Part shown: positions 55,208 to 64,000 of the stretch, in pieces | How positions within the stretch are numbered: the stretch's first letter is position 1 | Layout of the letters: every line of letters starts with the position of its first letter | Source of the DNA: Brachybacterium fresconis | GTDB taxonomy: Bacteria > Actinomycetota > Actinomycetes > Actinomycetales > Dermabacteraceae | DNA length: 64,000 nucleotides | Assembly (NCBI RefSeq): GCF_017876515.1 | Contig: NZ_JAGIOC010000001.1 | Coordinates: 3,844,001 to 3,908,000 of the forward strand | Reading direction: 5' to 3' | Notes under the pieces: generated by a model | The model's database searches: none | Seen by the model: only the letters and a program-made list of their open reading frames with translations | Told to the model about the DNA's origin: nothing | Translations under genes and position numbers: made by a program

Positions 55208-56743
55208 TCAGCGGTTGCGGCCCGAGGAGAAGGAAGCGAGACCGCCGCCCGAGCTTCCGCCGCGGGACCCCTCGGAGCTGGTGGAGTAACGCGCGGGAGC
55301 GCCGTCGCGTCGTCCGCCGCCGCTGCGGGCGGGACGACCCTCGCCGCCCTGACCGCCGCGACCGCCGGAACGACGCGAGCCGCCGGAACGGCCGTCACCG
55401 CCCTGGCCGCCTCGTCGGCCGCCGCCCTCGCCGGGCCCACGACCCTGGCCGCCGGAGCGACCGCGCCCGCCGCCCTGGCCACCTCGGCCGCCGCCCTGGC
55501 CACCACGGCCGCCCTGACCGCCGGAGCGCTGCGGACGCTCGGCCGGTGCGGGCTCGCGCGGTTCGTGCATCTCGACGCGCTCACCGGGGGCGAGCTGCGA
55601 GAGCACGGCAGAGGTGGGGACCACGGACTGGTGGACGGTGGGCTTGATGCCCGCCTTGCGCATCAGATCGCTGACGTCGCGCTTCTGCTCCGGGGTCTGC
55701 ACGGTGATCACGGTCCCGGACTCGCCGGCGCGGGCGGTGCGACCGGAGCGGTGCAGGTACGCCTTGTGCTCGACGGGCGGGTCCGCGTGGACCACCAGGG
55801 CCACGTCGTCGACGTGGATGCCGCGGGCGGCGATGTCGGTGCAGACCATCGTGGTGGCCGTCCCCGAGCCGAAGGCCTCGAGGTTCCGGGTGCGGGCATT
55901 CTGCGAGAGGTTGCCGTGCAGGTCCACGGCGTCCACGCCGCGGGCGCTCAGCTTGCGGGCGAGATTCTTCGCGCCGTACTTGGTGCGCGTGAACATGATG
56001 GTGCGGCCGGGGGCGGCGGCGAGATCGCGCAGCACATCGAATCGAGTACCGGTGTCCACTTCCAGCACGTGGTGCTCCATGGTCCCGACGGGGCTGGAGG
56101 CCGGATCCGCCGAGTGGGTGACCGGCTCGTGCAGGAACTGCTTGACCAGCTTGTTGACGCCGGAGTCGAGGGTCGCCGAGAACAGCATCCGCTGCCCCTT
56201 CGGCGGGGTCTTCTCCAGGATCTTGCGCACCATGGGCAGGAAGCCCATGTCGGCCATGTGGTCGGCCTCATCGATCACGGTGATCTCGATGGCGCTGAGG
56301 TCCGCGTGGCCCTGGCCCATGAGGTCCAGCAGGCGGCCGGGGCAGGCGATGAGCACGTCGATGCCGCCGGCGAGGGCGCTGACCTGGGGCTTCTGGCCGA
56401 CGCCGCCGAAGACGACGGCGCTGTGCAGACCGGTCGCGGCCGCGAGCGGCTTCAGCGACTCGGCCAGCTGCGAGGCCAGCTCGCGGGTCGGGGCCAGGAT
56501 CAGCGAGCGGGGCCGACGGGCCGCGCGCTTGCGCGGCGTCTCGAGCAGACGGGCCACCAGCGGCAGCAGGAAGGCGTAGGTCTTGCCCGAGCCGGTGCGG
56601 CCGCGGCCCAGGACGTCGCGCCCGGACAGGGAGTCCGGCAGCGTCGCGGCCTGGATGGGGGTGGGCTGGGTGATGCCCTGCGGCGCGAGGGCGCTCGTGA
56701 GGACGGAGGGCACGCCGAGGCGTGCGAAATCGGGGGAGGTCAC
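55208..56743 (-). CDS. DEAD-box ATP-dependent RNA helicase
   Basis: 511 residues. All helicase motifs are visible: Q-motif region (GITQPTPIQAATLP), Walker A GRTGSGKT, PTRELASQ, the DEAD box VIDEADHMAD, SAT, and motif VI HRSGRTARAGE. The C-terminal ~120 residues are an Arg/Gly-rich tail (RGGQGGGRGGQGGG) that would bind RNA. It unwinds or remodels RNA in ribosome assembly or cold adaptation. GTG 56743 has a GGATC site. Convergent with the acyl-CoA ligase gene. Confidence 0.95.
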   Translation of the reverse strand: MTSPDFARLGVPSVLTSALAPQGITQPTPIQAATLPDSLSGRDVLGRGRTGSGKTYAFLLPLVARLLETPRKRAARRPRSLILAPTRELASQLAESLKPLAAATGLHSAVVFGGVGQKPQVSALAGGIDVLIACPGRLLDLMGQGHADLSAIEITVIDEADHMADMGFLPMVRKILEKTPPKGQRMLFSATLDSGVNKLVKQFLHEPVTHSADPASSPVGTMEHHVLEVDTGTRFDVLRDLAAAPGRTIMFTRTKYGAKNLARKLSARGVDAVDLHGNLSQNARTRNLEAFGSGTATTMVCTDIAARGIHVDDVALVVHADPPVEHKAYLHRSGRTARAGESGTVITVQTPEQKRDVSDLMRKAGIKPTVHQSVVPTSAVLSQLAPGERVEMHEPREPAPAERPQRSGGQGGRGGQGGGRGGQGGGRGRSGGQGRGPGEGGGRRGGQGGDGRSGGSRRSGGRGGQGGEGRPARSGGGRRDGAPARYSTSSEGSRGGSSGGGLASFSSGRNR

Positions 56744-57028
56744 GGAGATCCGTTCTGAAGATGCAGATCCCGCCCGATGCGTGGGGTCCCCGAGCGCAGC
56801 CGGGGCGTTCGCTGCGGGTCCTCGCTGTCACCACCGTGGGGTGGGACCTGTGCCGCGGCGGGACGACGGCACGCTGACTCCACGGTAGACCCGCCTCTGT
56901 CCAGGGGGAATGATCGGCACCTCAGATGTGAGATACCCCTGCCCCGGGGGCGGGTCCGGGTGCCCGATACAGTTCCGAGGGGGACCGGGACGGGAACGGT
57001 CGGGGCGAGCGGCGAGAAGGAGTCGGTG

Positions 57029-58120
57029 ATGGCGCGCAGGGTGAGCATCAAGGACGTCGCGCAGCGGGCCGGGGTGTCCTGGAAGACGGTCTCGAACGTG
57101 GTCAACGAGCGCCCGGTGGTGCGACCCGGCACCCGCGCCACGGTGCTCGCCGCCATCGAGGAGCTCGGCTACGTGCCCAACCATGTCGGCCGGGAGCTGC
57201 GCGGCGGACCCACCCGGACGATCGCCCTGGTGGTCCCGGAGCTGCAGAATCCCTATTTCGCACGGTTGGCCGAGCGGATGCAGGCCGCCGCCCGGGAGCG
57301 CGGCTACACGGTCAGCGTCGAGGTCTCGCTGCACAGCGCCGAGACCGAGCGCGCTCACGTGCGCGGCCGCACCGCACGTCCCGTCGACGCGGTGGTGATC
57401 TCCCCGTCCGCCCTCGATCCTGCGGACCTGCTGGACCGGGCCTCCGGGCCGCCGGTCGTGCTGCTGGGGGAGACGCTGCCGGGGGCGGCCGGCGTGGTCC
57501 ACGTCGCCATCGACAACGTCGCCTCCGCAGCCGATGTGGTGCGCCACCTGGTCGCGGGCGGTCATCGCCGCCTGCTCTTCCTGGGCGCCGAGGACGCGGT
57601 GCGCTCGACGGGGACGGATCGTCTGGCAGGATTCCGCGCCGCGACCTGCTTCGCCGAGCTCCCGCAGGATCCGACCCTCGTGCGCGGGGTGGGGGATTGG
57701 ACGCGCGAGGCCGGCCGCGACGCCGTGCTGGGCGCCCTGGAGGACGGGGCGGAGTTCGACGCGGTGGTCGCCGGCAACGACCTGCTCGCCGTCGGAGCGC
57801 TGGCCGCCCTGCACGCCCGGGGCCTGGATGTGCCCGGGGACGTCGCCGTGGTGGGATGGGACGACACCGTCGAGGTGGCGTGGACCCGCCCCGCGCTGAC
57901 CTCGATCGCTCCGGACCTCGACGCCCTCATCGCCGCCGCCCTGGACGCGGCGATCGCCGGTGCGGAGCAGAACGGCACGGAGCAGTCCAGCGCGGAGCAG
58001 TCCAGCGCGGAGCCCGCCGGCGCCCGGAGCAGCGCGGGGGCCACGGGGCGCATCGCCGAAGCAGTGATCGCGCACCGATTGGTCGAGCGCGAGTCCACCC
58101 GGGCGGTCCCGTCGGCCTGA
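57029..58120 (+). CDS. LacI family transcriptional regulator
   Basis: 363 residues. The N-terminal DNA-binding domain has the LacI helix-turn-helix and hinge (VSIKDVAQRAGVSWKTVSNV, EELGYVPNHVGRELR). The effector-binding domain (TIALVVPELQNPYFARLAE, VVAGNDLLAVGALAAL, GDVAVVGWDDTVEVAWTRP) is typical of sugar repressors. A C-terminal insertion of ~25 residues is built from a 15-bp repeat (EQSSAEQSSAE, codons at 57966-58015), not part of the fold. ATG 57029 has AAGGAG upstream. The GH2 gene follows by 184 nt on the same strand and is the obvious target. Confidence 0.93.
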   Translation: MARRVSIKDVAQRAGVSWKTVSNVVNERPVVRPGTRATVLAAIEELGYVPNHVGRELRGGPTRTIALVVPELQNPYFARLAERMQAAARERGYTVSVEVSLHSAETERAHVRGRTARPVDAVVISPSALDPADLLDRASGPPVVLLGETLPGAAGVVHVAIDNVASAADVVRHLVAGGHRRLLFLGAEDAVRSTGTDRLAGFRAATCFAELPQDPTLVRGVGDWTREAGRDAVLGALEDGAEFDAVVAGNDLLAVGALAALHARGLDVPGDVAVVGWDDTVEVAWTRPALTSIAPDLDALIAAALDAAIAGAEQNGTEQSSAEQSSAEPAGARSSAGATGRIAEAVIAHRLVERESTRAVPSA

Positions 58121-58192
58121 GCTGTCCCCGCCCTGCCGGCGGTCCTCTCGAGCGTGCGACCCGTCGATGAGGCATCCTGACGATTCGTATTT

Positions 58193-58211
58193 CCCACGTT
58201 GAAAATGTGGG
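58193..58211 (+). promoter_or_regulatory. Candidate LacI operator upstream of the GH2 gene
   Basis: CCCACGTTGAAAATGTGGG is a 19-bp imperfect palindrome with perfect 5-bp ends, in an AT-rich spot between the LacI gene and its neighbour. TTGACT (58222-58227) follows but no matching -10 at 17 nt is clear. Confidence 0.5.
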
Positions 58212-58304
58212 CCGGGTGCGGTTGACTGATCCCTGACCGATCCGTGCCGACGTGCTCAGCGTCGGTGTCTCGGCGCCGAGCATCATCGATCCCAGGAGCC
58301 GTTC

Positions 58305-60260
58305 GTGAACGCCCAGTCCTCCGCCCTGCCGCAGCACCTCAGCTCCCTGTTCGCCCGGGCCGACGAGCTCGCCGCGCACCTGGATGCCCCGCTGTCGGCG
58401 ATCACCGACGTGCCCCGTCCGGAGCATCCTCGCCCGCAGCTGCACCGCCGGACCTGGCTGACGCTGAACGGCATCTGGCAGTTCGAGACCGACCAGGGCG
58501 ACTCCGGCCGCGACCGCGGGCTGCTCGAGCGGGAGCTCGCCGGCGAGATCACGGTGCCCTTCGCCCCGGAGACCGCAGCCTCCGGGATCGGTGACCGCGA
58601 CTTCCACGAGGCGGTCTGGTACCGCCGCACCGTCACCATCCCCGCCGACTGGGGGCACCTGCGCCCGATCCTGCGCTTCGAGGCCGTCGACCACGACGCC
58701 ACCGTGTGGGCGAACGGCGTCGAGGTCGCCCGCCACCGCGGCGGCTTCACCCCTTTCGCCGCGGACCTCTCGACCGTTCCGGGCGTCGGCCCCGGCGCGG
58801 ACGTCGAGATCGTGGTGCGCGCCCGCGACCCCCACGACGTGCCGCAGGCCCGCGGCAAGCAGTCCAGCCGGTTCCGCCCCACCCACGCCAACTACCACCG
58901 CACCACCGGCATCTGGCAGAGCGTGTGGCTGGAGGGCGTCCCCCTCGACGAGATCCGCTCCCTGCGCGTACTGCCATCGCTGGCCGGGCGCTCCTTCGCG
59001 ATCGACGTGCCGCTGTCGCGCAGCACGGCCGGCACCCGGATCGAGATCACCGCCTCCGTGCCGGGCGGCGAGGAGGTCGCCCGCGCCGAGGTCCGCGCCG
59101 ACCTCGATCTCGCCCCGCACCTGGAGCTGGCGATCCCCGAGGATGCGCTGCGGGTCTGGGGCCCCGGTGCACCGGAGCTGTACGCCCTCACGGCGCGCCT
59201 GCGGGGTGCCCACGGCGAGGTCCTCGACGAGGTCCGATCCTATGCGGGGCTGCGCTCGACCTCTCTGCGCGATCACGAGTTCCGGATCAACGGCGAGAAG
59301 GTCTTCCAGCGCCTCGTGCTCGACCAGGGCTACTGGGAGGACTCGTTCATGACCTCCCCGACCGACGGGGCGATGACCACCGACATCCGTCTCGCCCTGG
59401 AGGCCGGGTTCAACGGTGCCCGGCTGCACCAGAAGGTCTTCGAGCAGCGGATGCTGTTCTGGTCCGACCTGCACGGCTACCTCATCTGGGGCGAGTTCGG
59501 CGACTGGGGCGTCGAGGGCTACGGCCCGATGGGGGACAACCAGCAGCCCACCGCGTCCTTCATCGGCCAGTGGGTCGAGGCCGTCCAGCGCGACCTCAGC
59601 CACCCCTCGATCATCGGCTGGTGCCCGCTGAACGAGACCCACCAGGTCCTCCACGACCAGGTCACGCAGCTCGACGTCGTCACCCAGGCGATGTACGACG
59701 CCACCAAGCTCGCCGACCCCACCCGCCCCGTCCTGGACGCCTCCGGCTACTCCCACCGCGTGCGCGGGGCCGACGTCTACGACTCCCACTCCTACGAGCA
59801 GGACCCGGACCGCTTCCGCGCCGAGCAGTCGGGTCTGGCCGCGGGGGAGCCCTTCGCGAACCGTCGCGACCTGGGACCGGATGAGATGCCCTTCGCCGAT
59901 GGCTCCTTCTCCCTGCCCTATGCCGGCCAGCCCTACTTCGTCTCCGAGTACGGCGGGATCTGGTGGAACGAGCAGGAGGCCCGCGAGGCCGAGGAGGCCG
60001 AGCGCGCCGGCAACAATGCCGCCGTGTCCTGGGGCTACGGCCAGCGGATCCGCCGCGAGGAGGAGCTCTACGAGCGCTTCGAGGGACTGACCCGGGTGCT
60101 GCTCGAGGACCCGGGGATGTTCGCCTACTGCTACACGCAGATGACCGACGTGTTCCAGGAGAAGAACGGCATCGTCGACTTCGAGCGCGGCCGGAAGCTG
60201 GACCTCGCCCGGCTGCGGGCGGTGCAGGAGAAGGCCGCGGCGTACGAGCAGGACACGTGA
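58305..60260 (+). CDS. Glycoside hydrolase family 2 enzyme (beta-galactosidase/glucuronidase-like)
   Basis: 651 residues. N-terminal sugar-binding jelly roll (RTWLTLNGIWQFETD, DFHEAVWYRRTVTIP), an Ig-like middle part, and a TIM barrel. The acid/base Glu444 is in GWCPLNETH and the nucleophile Glu548 in YFVSEYGGIW. Length is that of short GH2 enzymes (beta-glucuronidase- or mannosidase-like) rather than LacZ (~1,000). No signal peptide, so it acts on imported substrate. GTG 58305 has GGAG 6 nt upstream. Likely controlled by the LacI regulator just upstream. Confidence 0.9.
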   Translation: MNAQSSALPQHLSSLFARADELAAHLDAPLSAITDVPRPEHPRPQLHRRTWLTLNGIWQFETDQGDSGRDRGLLERELAGEITVPFAPETAASGIGDRDFHEAVWYRRTVTIPADWGHLRPILRFEAVDHDATVWANGVEVARHRGGFTPFAADLSTVPGVGPGADVEIVVRARDPHDVPQARGKQSSRFRPTHANYHRTTGIWQSVWLEGVPLDEIRSLRVLPSLAGRSFAIDVPLSRSTAGTRIEITASVPGGEEVARAEVRADLDLAPHLELAIPEDALRVWGPGAPELYALTARLRGAHGEVLDEVRSYAGLRSTSLRDHEFRINGEKVFQRLVLDQGYWEDSFMTSPTDGAMTTDIRLALEAGFNGARLHQKVFEQRMLFWSDLHGYLIWGEFGDWGVEGYGPMGDNQQPTASFIGQWVEAVQRDLSHPSIIGWCPLNETHQVLHDQVTQLDVVTQAMYDATKLADPTRPVLDASGYSHRVRGADVYDSHSYEQDPDRFRAEQSGLAAGEPFANRRDLGPDEMPFADGSFSLPYAGQPYFVSEYGGIWWNEQEAREAEEAERAGNNAAVSWGYGQRIRREEELYERFEGLTRVLLEDPGMFAYCYTQMTDVFQEKNGIVDFERGRKLDLARLRAVQEKAAAYEQDT

Positions 60261-60333
60261 TCTCACGGCAGGGCTGAACGCAGCGGCTCGCGGATCCCAC
60301 GGGTCGCCCGCTCACGTCGGCTGACACGGCGAT

Positions 60334-60374
60334 CGCCCCGGAGCGCCACGGATATTCCCGTGACGCTCCGGGCG
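60334..60374 (+). terminator. Terminator after the GH2 gene
   Basis: CCCGGAGCG (60337-60345) pairs with CGCTCCGGG (60364-60372) and CACGG/CCGTG extends inside, with a one-base bulge at the outer end. Confidence 0.75.
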
Positions 60375-60382
60375 AGCTGTTC

Positions 60383-60394
60383 CACGATGGGCAC
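60383..60394 (+). promoter_or_regulatory. Candidate leaderless -10 (CACGAT, 6 nt before ATG 60395)
   Basis: CACGAT at 60383-60388 ends exactly 6 nt before the ATG; no ribosome site is seen. It lies 9 nt after the GH2 terminator. Confidence 0.45.
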
Positions 60395-61156
60395 ATGGTC
60401 GATCAAGCACACCTGTGGGACGCCCGCACCGCCGCCGAGTACGACACCCCGGGTGAGGGGATGTTCGCTCCGGACGTGCTGGGTCCGACGGTCGAGCGCC
60501 TGACAGAGCTCGCCGCCGGCGGCCACGCCCTCGAGCTCGCGATCGGCACCGGCCGCGTCGCGATCGGCTTGCGAGAGGTAGGCATCGACGTCACCGGGAT
60601 CGAGCTGTCGGAGGCGATGATCGCGCGGCTGCGCGAGAAGGTCGACGCCTCCGAGATCCCCGTCGTCCGCGGCGACATGACCACGGCGAGCGCGGGCGAG
60701 GGGTACTCGCTCGTCTACCTCGTGTTCAACACGATCGGGAACGTCCTGACCCAGGAGCAGCAGGTCGAGTGCTTCCGCAACGCCGCCCGCCACCTCGCCC
60801 CGGGCGGCTGCTTCGTGATCGAGCTGGGCGTGCCGGACCTGCGCTCGCTCACCCCGGGCACCGGCGGCACCCTCGAGCACTCCGAGCCCGGATACCTGCT
60901 GGTGGACACCTACGACACCCTCGCCCAGATCCTCATCTCCCACCACGTGCATTTCGACCCCCCGGTGGACGGCTCGCGCGAGGCGGGCATCGGCCGCACC
61001 CCGCAGCGCTACATCTGGCCCGCCGAGCTCGACCTGATGGCCCAGCTGGCCGGCTTCACCCTCGAGTCCCGGTGGGCCGACTGGGACCGCTCGGAGTTCA
61101 CCGCCGCGTCCCGCAGCCATGTCAGCGTCTTCCGGCTCTCTACACTTGACCGGTGA
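60395..61156 (+). CDS. Class I SAM-dependent methyltransferase
   Basis: 253 residues. S-adenosylmethionine-binding motif I ALELAIGTGRVAIGL, motif II VTGIELSEAMIARL and the RGDMTT acidic loop are clear. The C-terminal half (GGCFVIELGVPDLRSL) is the rest of the fold. Substrate unknown. Its last 4 nt overlap the GTG of the next gene (GTGA). Confidence 0.88.
   Translation: MVDQAHLWDARTAAEYDTPGEGMFAPDVLGPTVERLTELAAGGHALELAIGTGRVAIGLREVGIDVTGIELSEAMIARLREKVDASEIPVVRGDMTTASAGEGYSLVYLVFNTIGNVLTQEQQVECFRNAARHLAPGGCFVIELGVPDLRSLTPGTGGTLEHSEPGYLLVDTYDTLAQILISHHVHFDPPVDGSREAGIGRTPQRYIWPAELDLMAQLAGFTLESRWADWDRSEFTAASRSHVSVFRLSTLDR
61141..61152 (+). promoter_or_regulatory. Possible internal leaderless -10 (TACACT, 6 nt before GTG 61153)
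   Basis: TACACT at 61141-61146 fits TANNNT and ends exactly 6 nt before GTG 61153. Because it lies in the end of the methyltransferase gene, this would be an internal promoter in an otherwise overlapping pair. Confidence 0.4.
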
Positions 61157-62160
61157 CTTCCGCCGACACCACCGCAGACTCCCTCACCTGGACGCCGCTC
61201 ACCCTCGAGGACGTCCCGGCGCTGACCGCGCTGCTCAACCGCGTCGATCAGGCCGACGACCTCGGCGAGCCCGCCGAGGAGGCCGGCACCCGGGAATGGC
61301 TCACCATGCCCGGGCGCGACCTGGCGCTGGACTCCCTCGCCGTGCGGCAGGGAGAGGAGCTGGTGGCCGTCTCCCTGGTCGACGTCCACATCGCCCTCGA
61401 CCGCGACGGCCGCGCGCGCTGCCAGCTGCTCGGAGCCGTCGACCCCGTGCACCGCCGTCGCGGCCTCGGCACCGCTCTGTTCGAGCACGGCGAGCGCCGC
61501 GCCGCCGAGCTCGCGTCCGAACGGCACCCCGGGACGGCGGCCGTCTTCCGCGCCTCCGGCGGACGCGATCCGGAGGCGAGTGCGCCGGCGGAGGGGCCGC
61601 TCACCGGCGGTGCCGATGTGCGCCCGCTCCTGGAGCGCCGCGGGTACCGCCGCGCGCGCAGCTGGCTCGCCATGACGCGCGAGCTGCCCGGCGCCGACCT
61701 GCCCGCCGTCGACCCCGACGGGGCTCGGGTCAGCGCCCCGGCCGACACCGAGCGCGAGGCCACCCGCCTCGCCCATCTCGCCGCCTTCGCCGACCACTGG
61801 GGCTCGGCCCCGATCGGCGAGGAGCGCTGGACCGTGCTGTGGTCCTCGCACACCGCCCGCCGCGAGCTGTCGACGATCGCCGTCGGCGGTGAGGGCACCG
61901 TCCTCGCCTACGCGATCGCGATGGAGGACAGGCCCGGCGTGCTGCACCTCGCGCTGGTCGGCACGCGTCCCGAGGCGCGCGGTCGCGGTCTCGCTCGCGC
62001 GGTCATCGCCCGCACGCTCGCCGCCGGTGCGCGGGCCGGATACGCGTCCGCCGAGCTCGAGGTCGACGCGGAATCCCTCACCGGCGCCACCCGGCTCTAC
62101 GACGCCCTCGGCTTCACCCGCGAGCACGTCTACGCGACCTTCGAGAAACCGCTCGACTGA
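61153..62160 (+). CDS. GNAT family acetyltransferase (two-domain type)
   Basis: 335 residues. Two GNAT modules: the first (about 1-170) contains AVDPVHRRRGLGTALFEHGE, the second (about 190-335) VGTRPEARGRGLARAVIAR and GATRLYDALGFTREHVY. Such tandem GNAT proteins include mycothiol acetyltransferase (MshD). Whether this is MshD is not established: the overall length is similar but no MshD-specific motif was checked. GTG 61153 overlaps the previous stop. Confidence 0.85.
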   Translation: MTSADTTADSLTWTPLTLEDVPALTALLNRVDQADDLGEPAEEAGTREWLTMPGRDLALDSLAVRQGEELVAVSLVDVHIALDRDGRARCQLLGAVDPVHRRRGLGTALFEHGERRAAELASERHPGTAAVFRASGGRDPEASAPAEGPLTGGADVRPLLERRGYRRARSWLAMTRELPGADLPAVDPDGARVSAPADTEREATRLAHLAAFADHWGSAPIGEERWTVLWSSHTARRELSTIAVGGEGTVLAYAIAMEDRPGVLHLALVGTRPEARGRGLARAVIARTLAAGARAGYASAELEVDAESLTGATRLYDALGFTREHVYATFEKPLD

Positions 62161-62202
62161 TCTCGGCGTCGTGACGGGACGGATCTGCGCGAGGATGGCG
62201 CC

Positions 62203-63237
62203 ATGAGAGCAGTGCGCTTCGACGCCTTCCGCGAGCGGCCCGCCCTGGTCGAGGTCCCCGACCCCACGTGCCCGCCCCGCGGCGCCGTGGTCTCGGTCCA
62301 TGCCACCGGGGTGTGCCGCAGCGACTGGCACGCCTGGCAGGGCCACGACGACTCCGTCCACCCGCCCCACATCCCCGGCCACGAGTTCGCGGGCGTCGTC
62401 GAGCAGTTGGGGGAGGAGGTCATGCGCTTCGCCCCGGGCGAGCGGGTCACCGCCCCGTTCATCCTGGCCTGCGGCCGCTGCGCGCAGTGCCGCGCGGGCG
62501 CGCCCCAGGTGTGCCTCGACCAGCATCAGCCCGGCTTCGATCTGCCCGGCTCCTGGGCCGAGAAGGTGGTGGTGATCGAGGCGGACCACAACCTCGTGGC
62601 CCTGCCGGACGCGATCGACATGACCCGGGCGGCCGGGCTCGGCTGCCGCGTCGGCACCGCCTACCACGCCGTGCGGGTGCAGGCGGCTGTCGCCCCGGGG
62701 GAGCAGGTCGCCGTGTTCGGCTGCGGCGGACTGGGACTGGCCTGCGTGATGGTCGCGCTGGCCGCCGGCGCCGACGTCGCCGCCATCGACGTCTCCGAGC
62801 ATGCCCTCGCGGCCGCTGCCGAGCTGGGGGCGACCCCGATCCGCTCCGACTCCGGCGTCGTCCACCGGGTGCGCGAGGCGACCGGCGGCGGCGCGCACGT
62901 CACCCTCGACGCCCTGGGCTCCGCAGCCACCGCCCGCTCCGCGATCGGGTCGCTGCGGCCCCGCGGTCGCCACGTCCAGGTGGGGCTGCTGCTGGGCGAG
63001 GACGCAGACCCCGCCCTGCCGATGGGCCGGGTCATCGGGCAGGAGCTGACGATCCGCGGCAGCCACGGGCTGGCGGTGGCCGAGTACCGCGACCTGCTCG
63101 CCGACATCGCGAACGGCCGCCTCGACCTGGGGCGCACCGTCGGCCGCCTGCTCACCCTGGAGGAGCTGCCCGCGGCGATGCTCGCCATGGACCACCCGCC
63201 GACGACCGCCGGGATGACCGTCGCCCGCCTGCGCTGA
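62203..63237 (+). CDS. Zinc-dependent alcohol dehydrogenase (MDR family)
   Basis: 344 residues. Catalytic zinc site Cys in ATGVCRSDWHAW and His-Glu in IPGHEFAGVV; structural zinc CGRCAQCRAGAPQVC with four cysteines; Rossmann motif VAVFGCGGLGLACVMV. It oxidises an alcohol or reduces an aldehyde with NAD(P). The substrate cannot be read. ATG 62203 lies 6 nt after GAGGAT, which could act either as a leaderless -10 or as a GAGG ribosome site. Confidence 0.93.
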   Translation: MRAVRFDAFRERPALVEVPDPTCPPRGAVVSVHATGVCRSDWHAWQGHDDSVHPPHIPGHEFAGVVEQLGEEVMRFAPGERVTAPFILACGRCAQCRAGAPQVCLDQHQPGFDLPGSWAEKVVVIEADHNLVALPDAIDMTRAAGLGCRVGTAYHAVRVQAAVAPGEQVAVFGCGGLGLACVMVALAAGADVAAIDVSEHALAAAAELGATPIRSDSGVVHRVREATGGGAHVTLDALGSAATARSAIGSLRPRGRHVQVGLLLGEDADPALPMGRVIGQELTIRGSHGLAVAEYRDLLADIANGRLDLGRTVGRLLTLEELPAAMLAMDHPPTTAGMTVARLR

Positions 63238-63405
63238 TCCGGCGCACCGCGCCACCGCGCGCAGGAGGCCGCCGGACCTGTGCCGCCGCGAGGAGCGCGC
63301 CGCCGCGGGCATCGCATATCGGGAGCGTCGGGGGCGGGTGCGAGACGAACCCCGCATCTCCCCGCCCGGGGCGGCCCGTCGCCCGATCATGTCTCCTCGC
63401 TGTGG

Positions 63406-63417
63406 AACGATTGGGCC
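63406..63417 (+). promoter_or_regulatory. Candidate leaderless -10 (AACGAT, 6 nt before ATG 63418)
   Basis: AACGAT at 63406-63411 ends exactly 6 nt before the ATG; no ribosome site is present. Confidence 0.4.
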
Positions 63418-64000
63418 ATGACCCTCACTGCAGCTGCCGACGGCTCCGCCCTGGGCAATCCCGGCCCGGCCGGTTGGGCCTGGTACATCGACGAGAACAC
63501 CTGGCGCGCCGGCGGCTGGCCCCACGGCACCAACAACATGGGTGAGCTCAAGGCCGTGCTCGACCTGCTCGAGGCCACCGCCGTCGACGCCGATCAGCAC
63601 CTGCTGGTCCTGTGCGACAGCCAGTACGTCATCAACTCGGTCACCAAGTGGATGCCGGGCTGGAAGCGCAAGGGCTGGCGCAAGAAGGACGGCAAGCCGG
63701 TGCTGAACGTCGAGCTGCTGAAGGACATCGACCGGGCGCTCGCCGGGCGCAGCGTCGAGTTCGAATGGGTCAAGGGCCACTCCGGGCATGCCATGAACGA
63801 GGCCGCTGATCAGCGCGCCAACGCCGCCGCGACCGCCTTCTCGAAGAAGCAGGACCCGCAGGTCGGCCCGGGGTACAGCGTCGCCGACGATGCTGCCCGC
63901 ACCTCGTCGGCCCCCGCCGTCGATCCGACTGCTCGCACCGGACCGGCCGACGGCGAGATCCCGTCGGCCCCGTCCTCCCCGTCCTCCACCGACACCCCCG
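63418..64000 (+). CDS. rnhA: Ribonuclease HI, 3' end outside window
   Basis: The open frame runs from ATG 63418 past the window edge (194 codons visible, no stop). RNase H motifs: AADGSALGNPGPAGWA (first Asp), NNMGELKAVLD (Glu), VLCDSQYVIN (Asp) and FEWVKGHSGHAMNEAADQRA (His and Asp). It degrades RNA in RNA-DNA hybrids. After residue ~145 a Pro/Ser/Thr/Ala-rich tail begins, longer than in E. coli RnhA; Actinobacteria sometimes have a second C-terminal domain, which may lie beyond the window. Confidence 0.93.
   Translation, partial: MTLTAAADGSALGNPGPAGWAWYIDENTWRAGGWPHGTNNMGELKAVLDLLEATAVDADQHLLVLCDSQYVINSVTKWMPGWKRKGWRKKDGKPVLNVELLKDIDRALAGRSVEFEWVKGHSGHAMNEAADQRANAAATAFSKKQDPQVGPGYSVADDAARTSSAPAVDPTARTGPADGEIPSAPSSPSSTDTP

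Overview
The window is chromosomal DNA of very high GC content with dense, mostly single-gene or two- to four-gene transcription units. The gene set points to an actinobacterium of the order Micrococcales. Markers include a groES-less groEL2 under CIRCE control, an FprA-type ferredoxin reductase, TreS, a DUF3263 protein, an LytR_C protein, a DUF47/PiT pair, ROK and LacI sugar regulators, and many leaderless genes. The style resembles Brachybacterium (Dermabacteraceae). That genus is an inference; no rRNA gene is present to prove it.

Layout. 1-8044: end of a DUF2183 phosphatase-like gene, a GNAT enzyme, a low-molecular-weight tyrosine phosphatase, a large acidic surface protein, phosphoglucomutase, a membrane protein, and a phosphate-uptake pair (PiT transporter with a DUF47/PhoU-like partner). 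8045-11111: three uncharacterised proteins and repeat-rich intergenic DNA. 11112-19414: a sugar locus holding an alpha/beta hydrolase, a ROK regulator, and an alpha-galactosidase/permease/permease/binding-protein operon that lacks its own ATPase. 19415-25120: AbgT transporter, alanine-type aminotransferase, FprA, transglutaminase-like protein. 25113-33309: fused ATP-grasp/alpha-E protein, AIM24 protein, Ser/Thr kinase, DsbA-like oxidoreductase, tRNA-Thr, variant-LRR membrane protein. 33607-40240: trehalose synthase, uracil-DNA glycosylase, DUF3263, LytR_C and GroEL2. 40480-46589: a WXG100-like candidate type VII effector with two paralogous small proteins, two decayed catabolic genes (cupin and nitrilase), and a complete TRAP transporter. 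46590-53315: an intergenic palindrome and repeat array, an EEP hydrolase, two LLM flavoenzymes, an HExxH membrane protein, a dead FAD oxidase, and an ArsR/CDF metal-efflux pair. 53499-64000: acyl-CoA ligase, DEAD-box helicase, LacI regulator with a GH2 enzyme, methyltransferase, GNAT, zinc alcohol dehydrogenase, and a ribonuclease HI gene cut by the window end.

How the genes work together. The theme is carbohydrate scavenging and storage: alpha-galactoside uptake and cleavage, a GH2 glycosidase under a LacI regulator, phosphoglucomutase, and TreS. Housekeeping stress and repair genes (groEL2, ung, rnhA) are interspersed. No phage, integrase, transposase or CRISPR array is visible. The accessory signals are repeats, palindromes and gene remnants.

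Most notable observations. First, at least ten genes have a -10-like hexamer ending exactly 6 nt before the start codon, implying leaderless mRNAs. Second, short tandem duplications repeatedly span or directly follow stop codons. Third, there are three tandem 56-nt palindromes (10797-11074) and one 77-bp palindrome (46716-46792). Fourth, there is a candidate type VII effector operon at 40480-42571. Fifth, a TRAP transporter is flanked by decayed catabolic genes.
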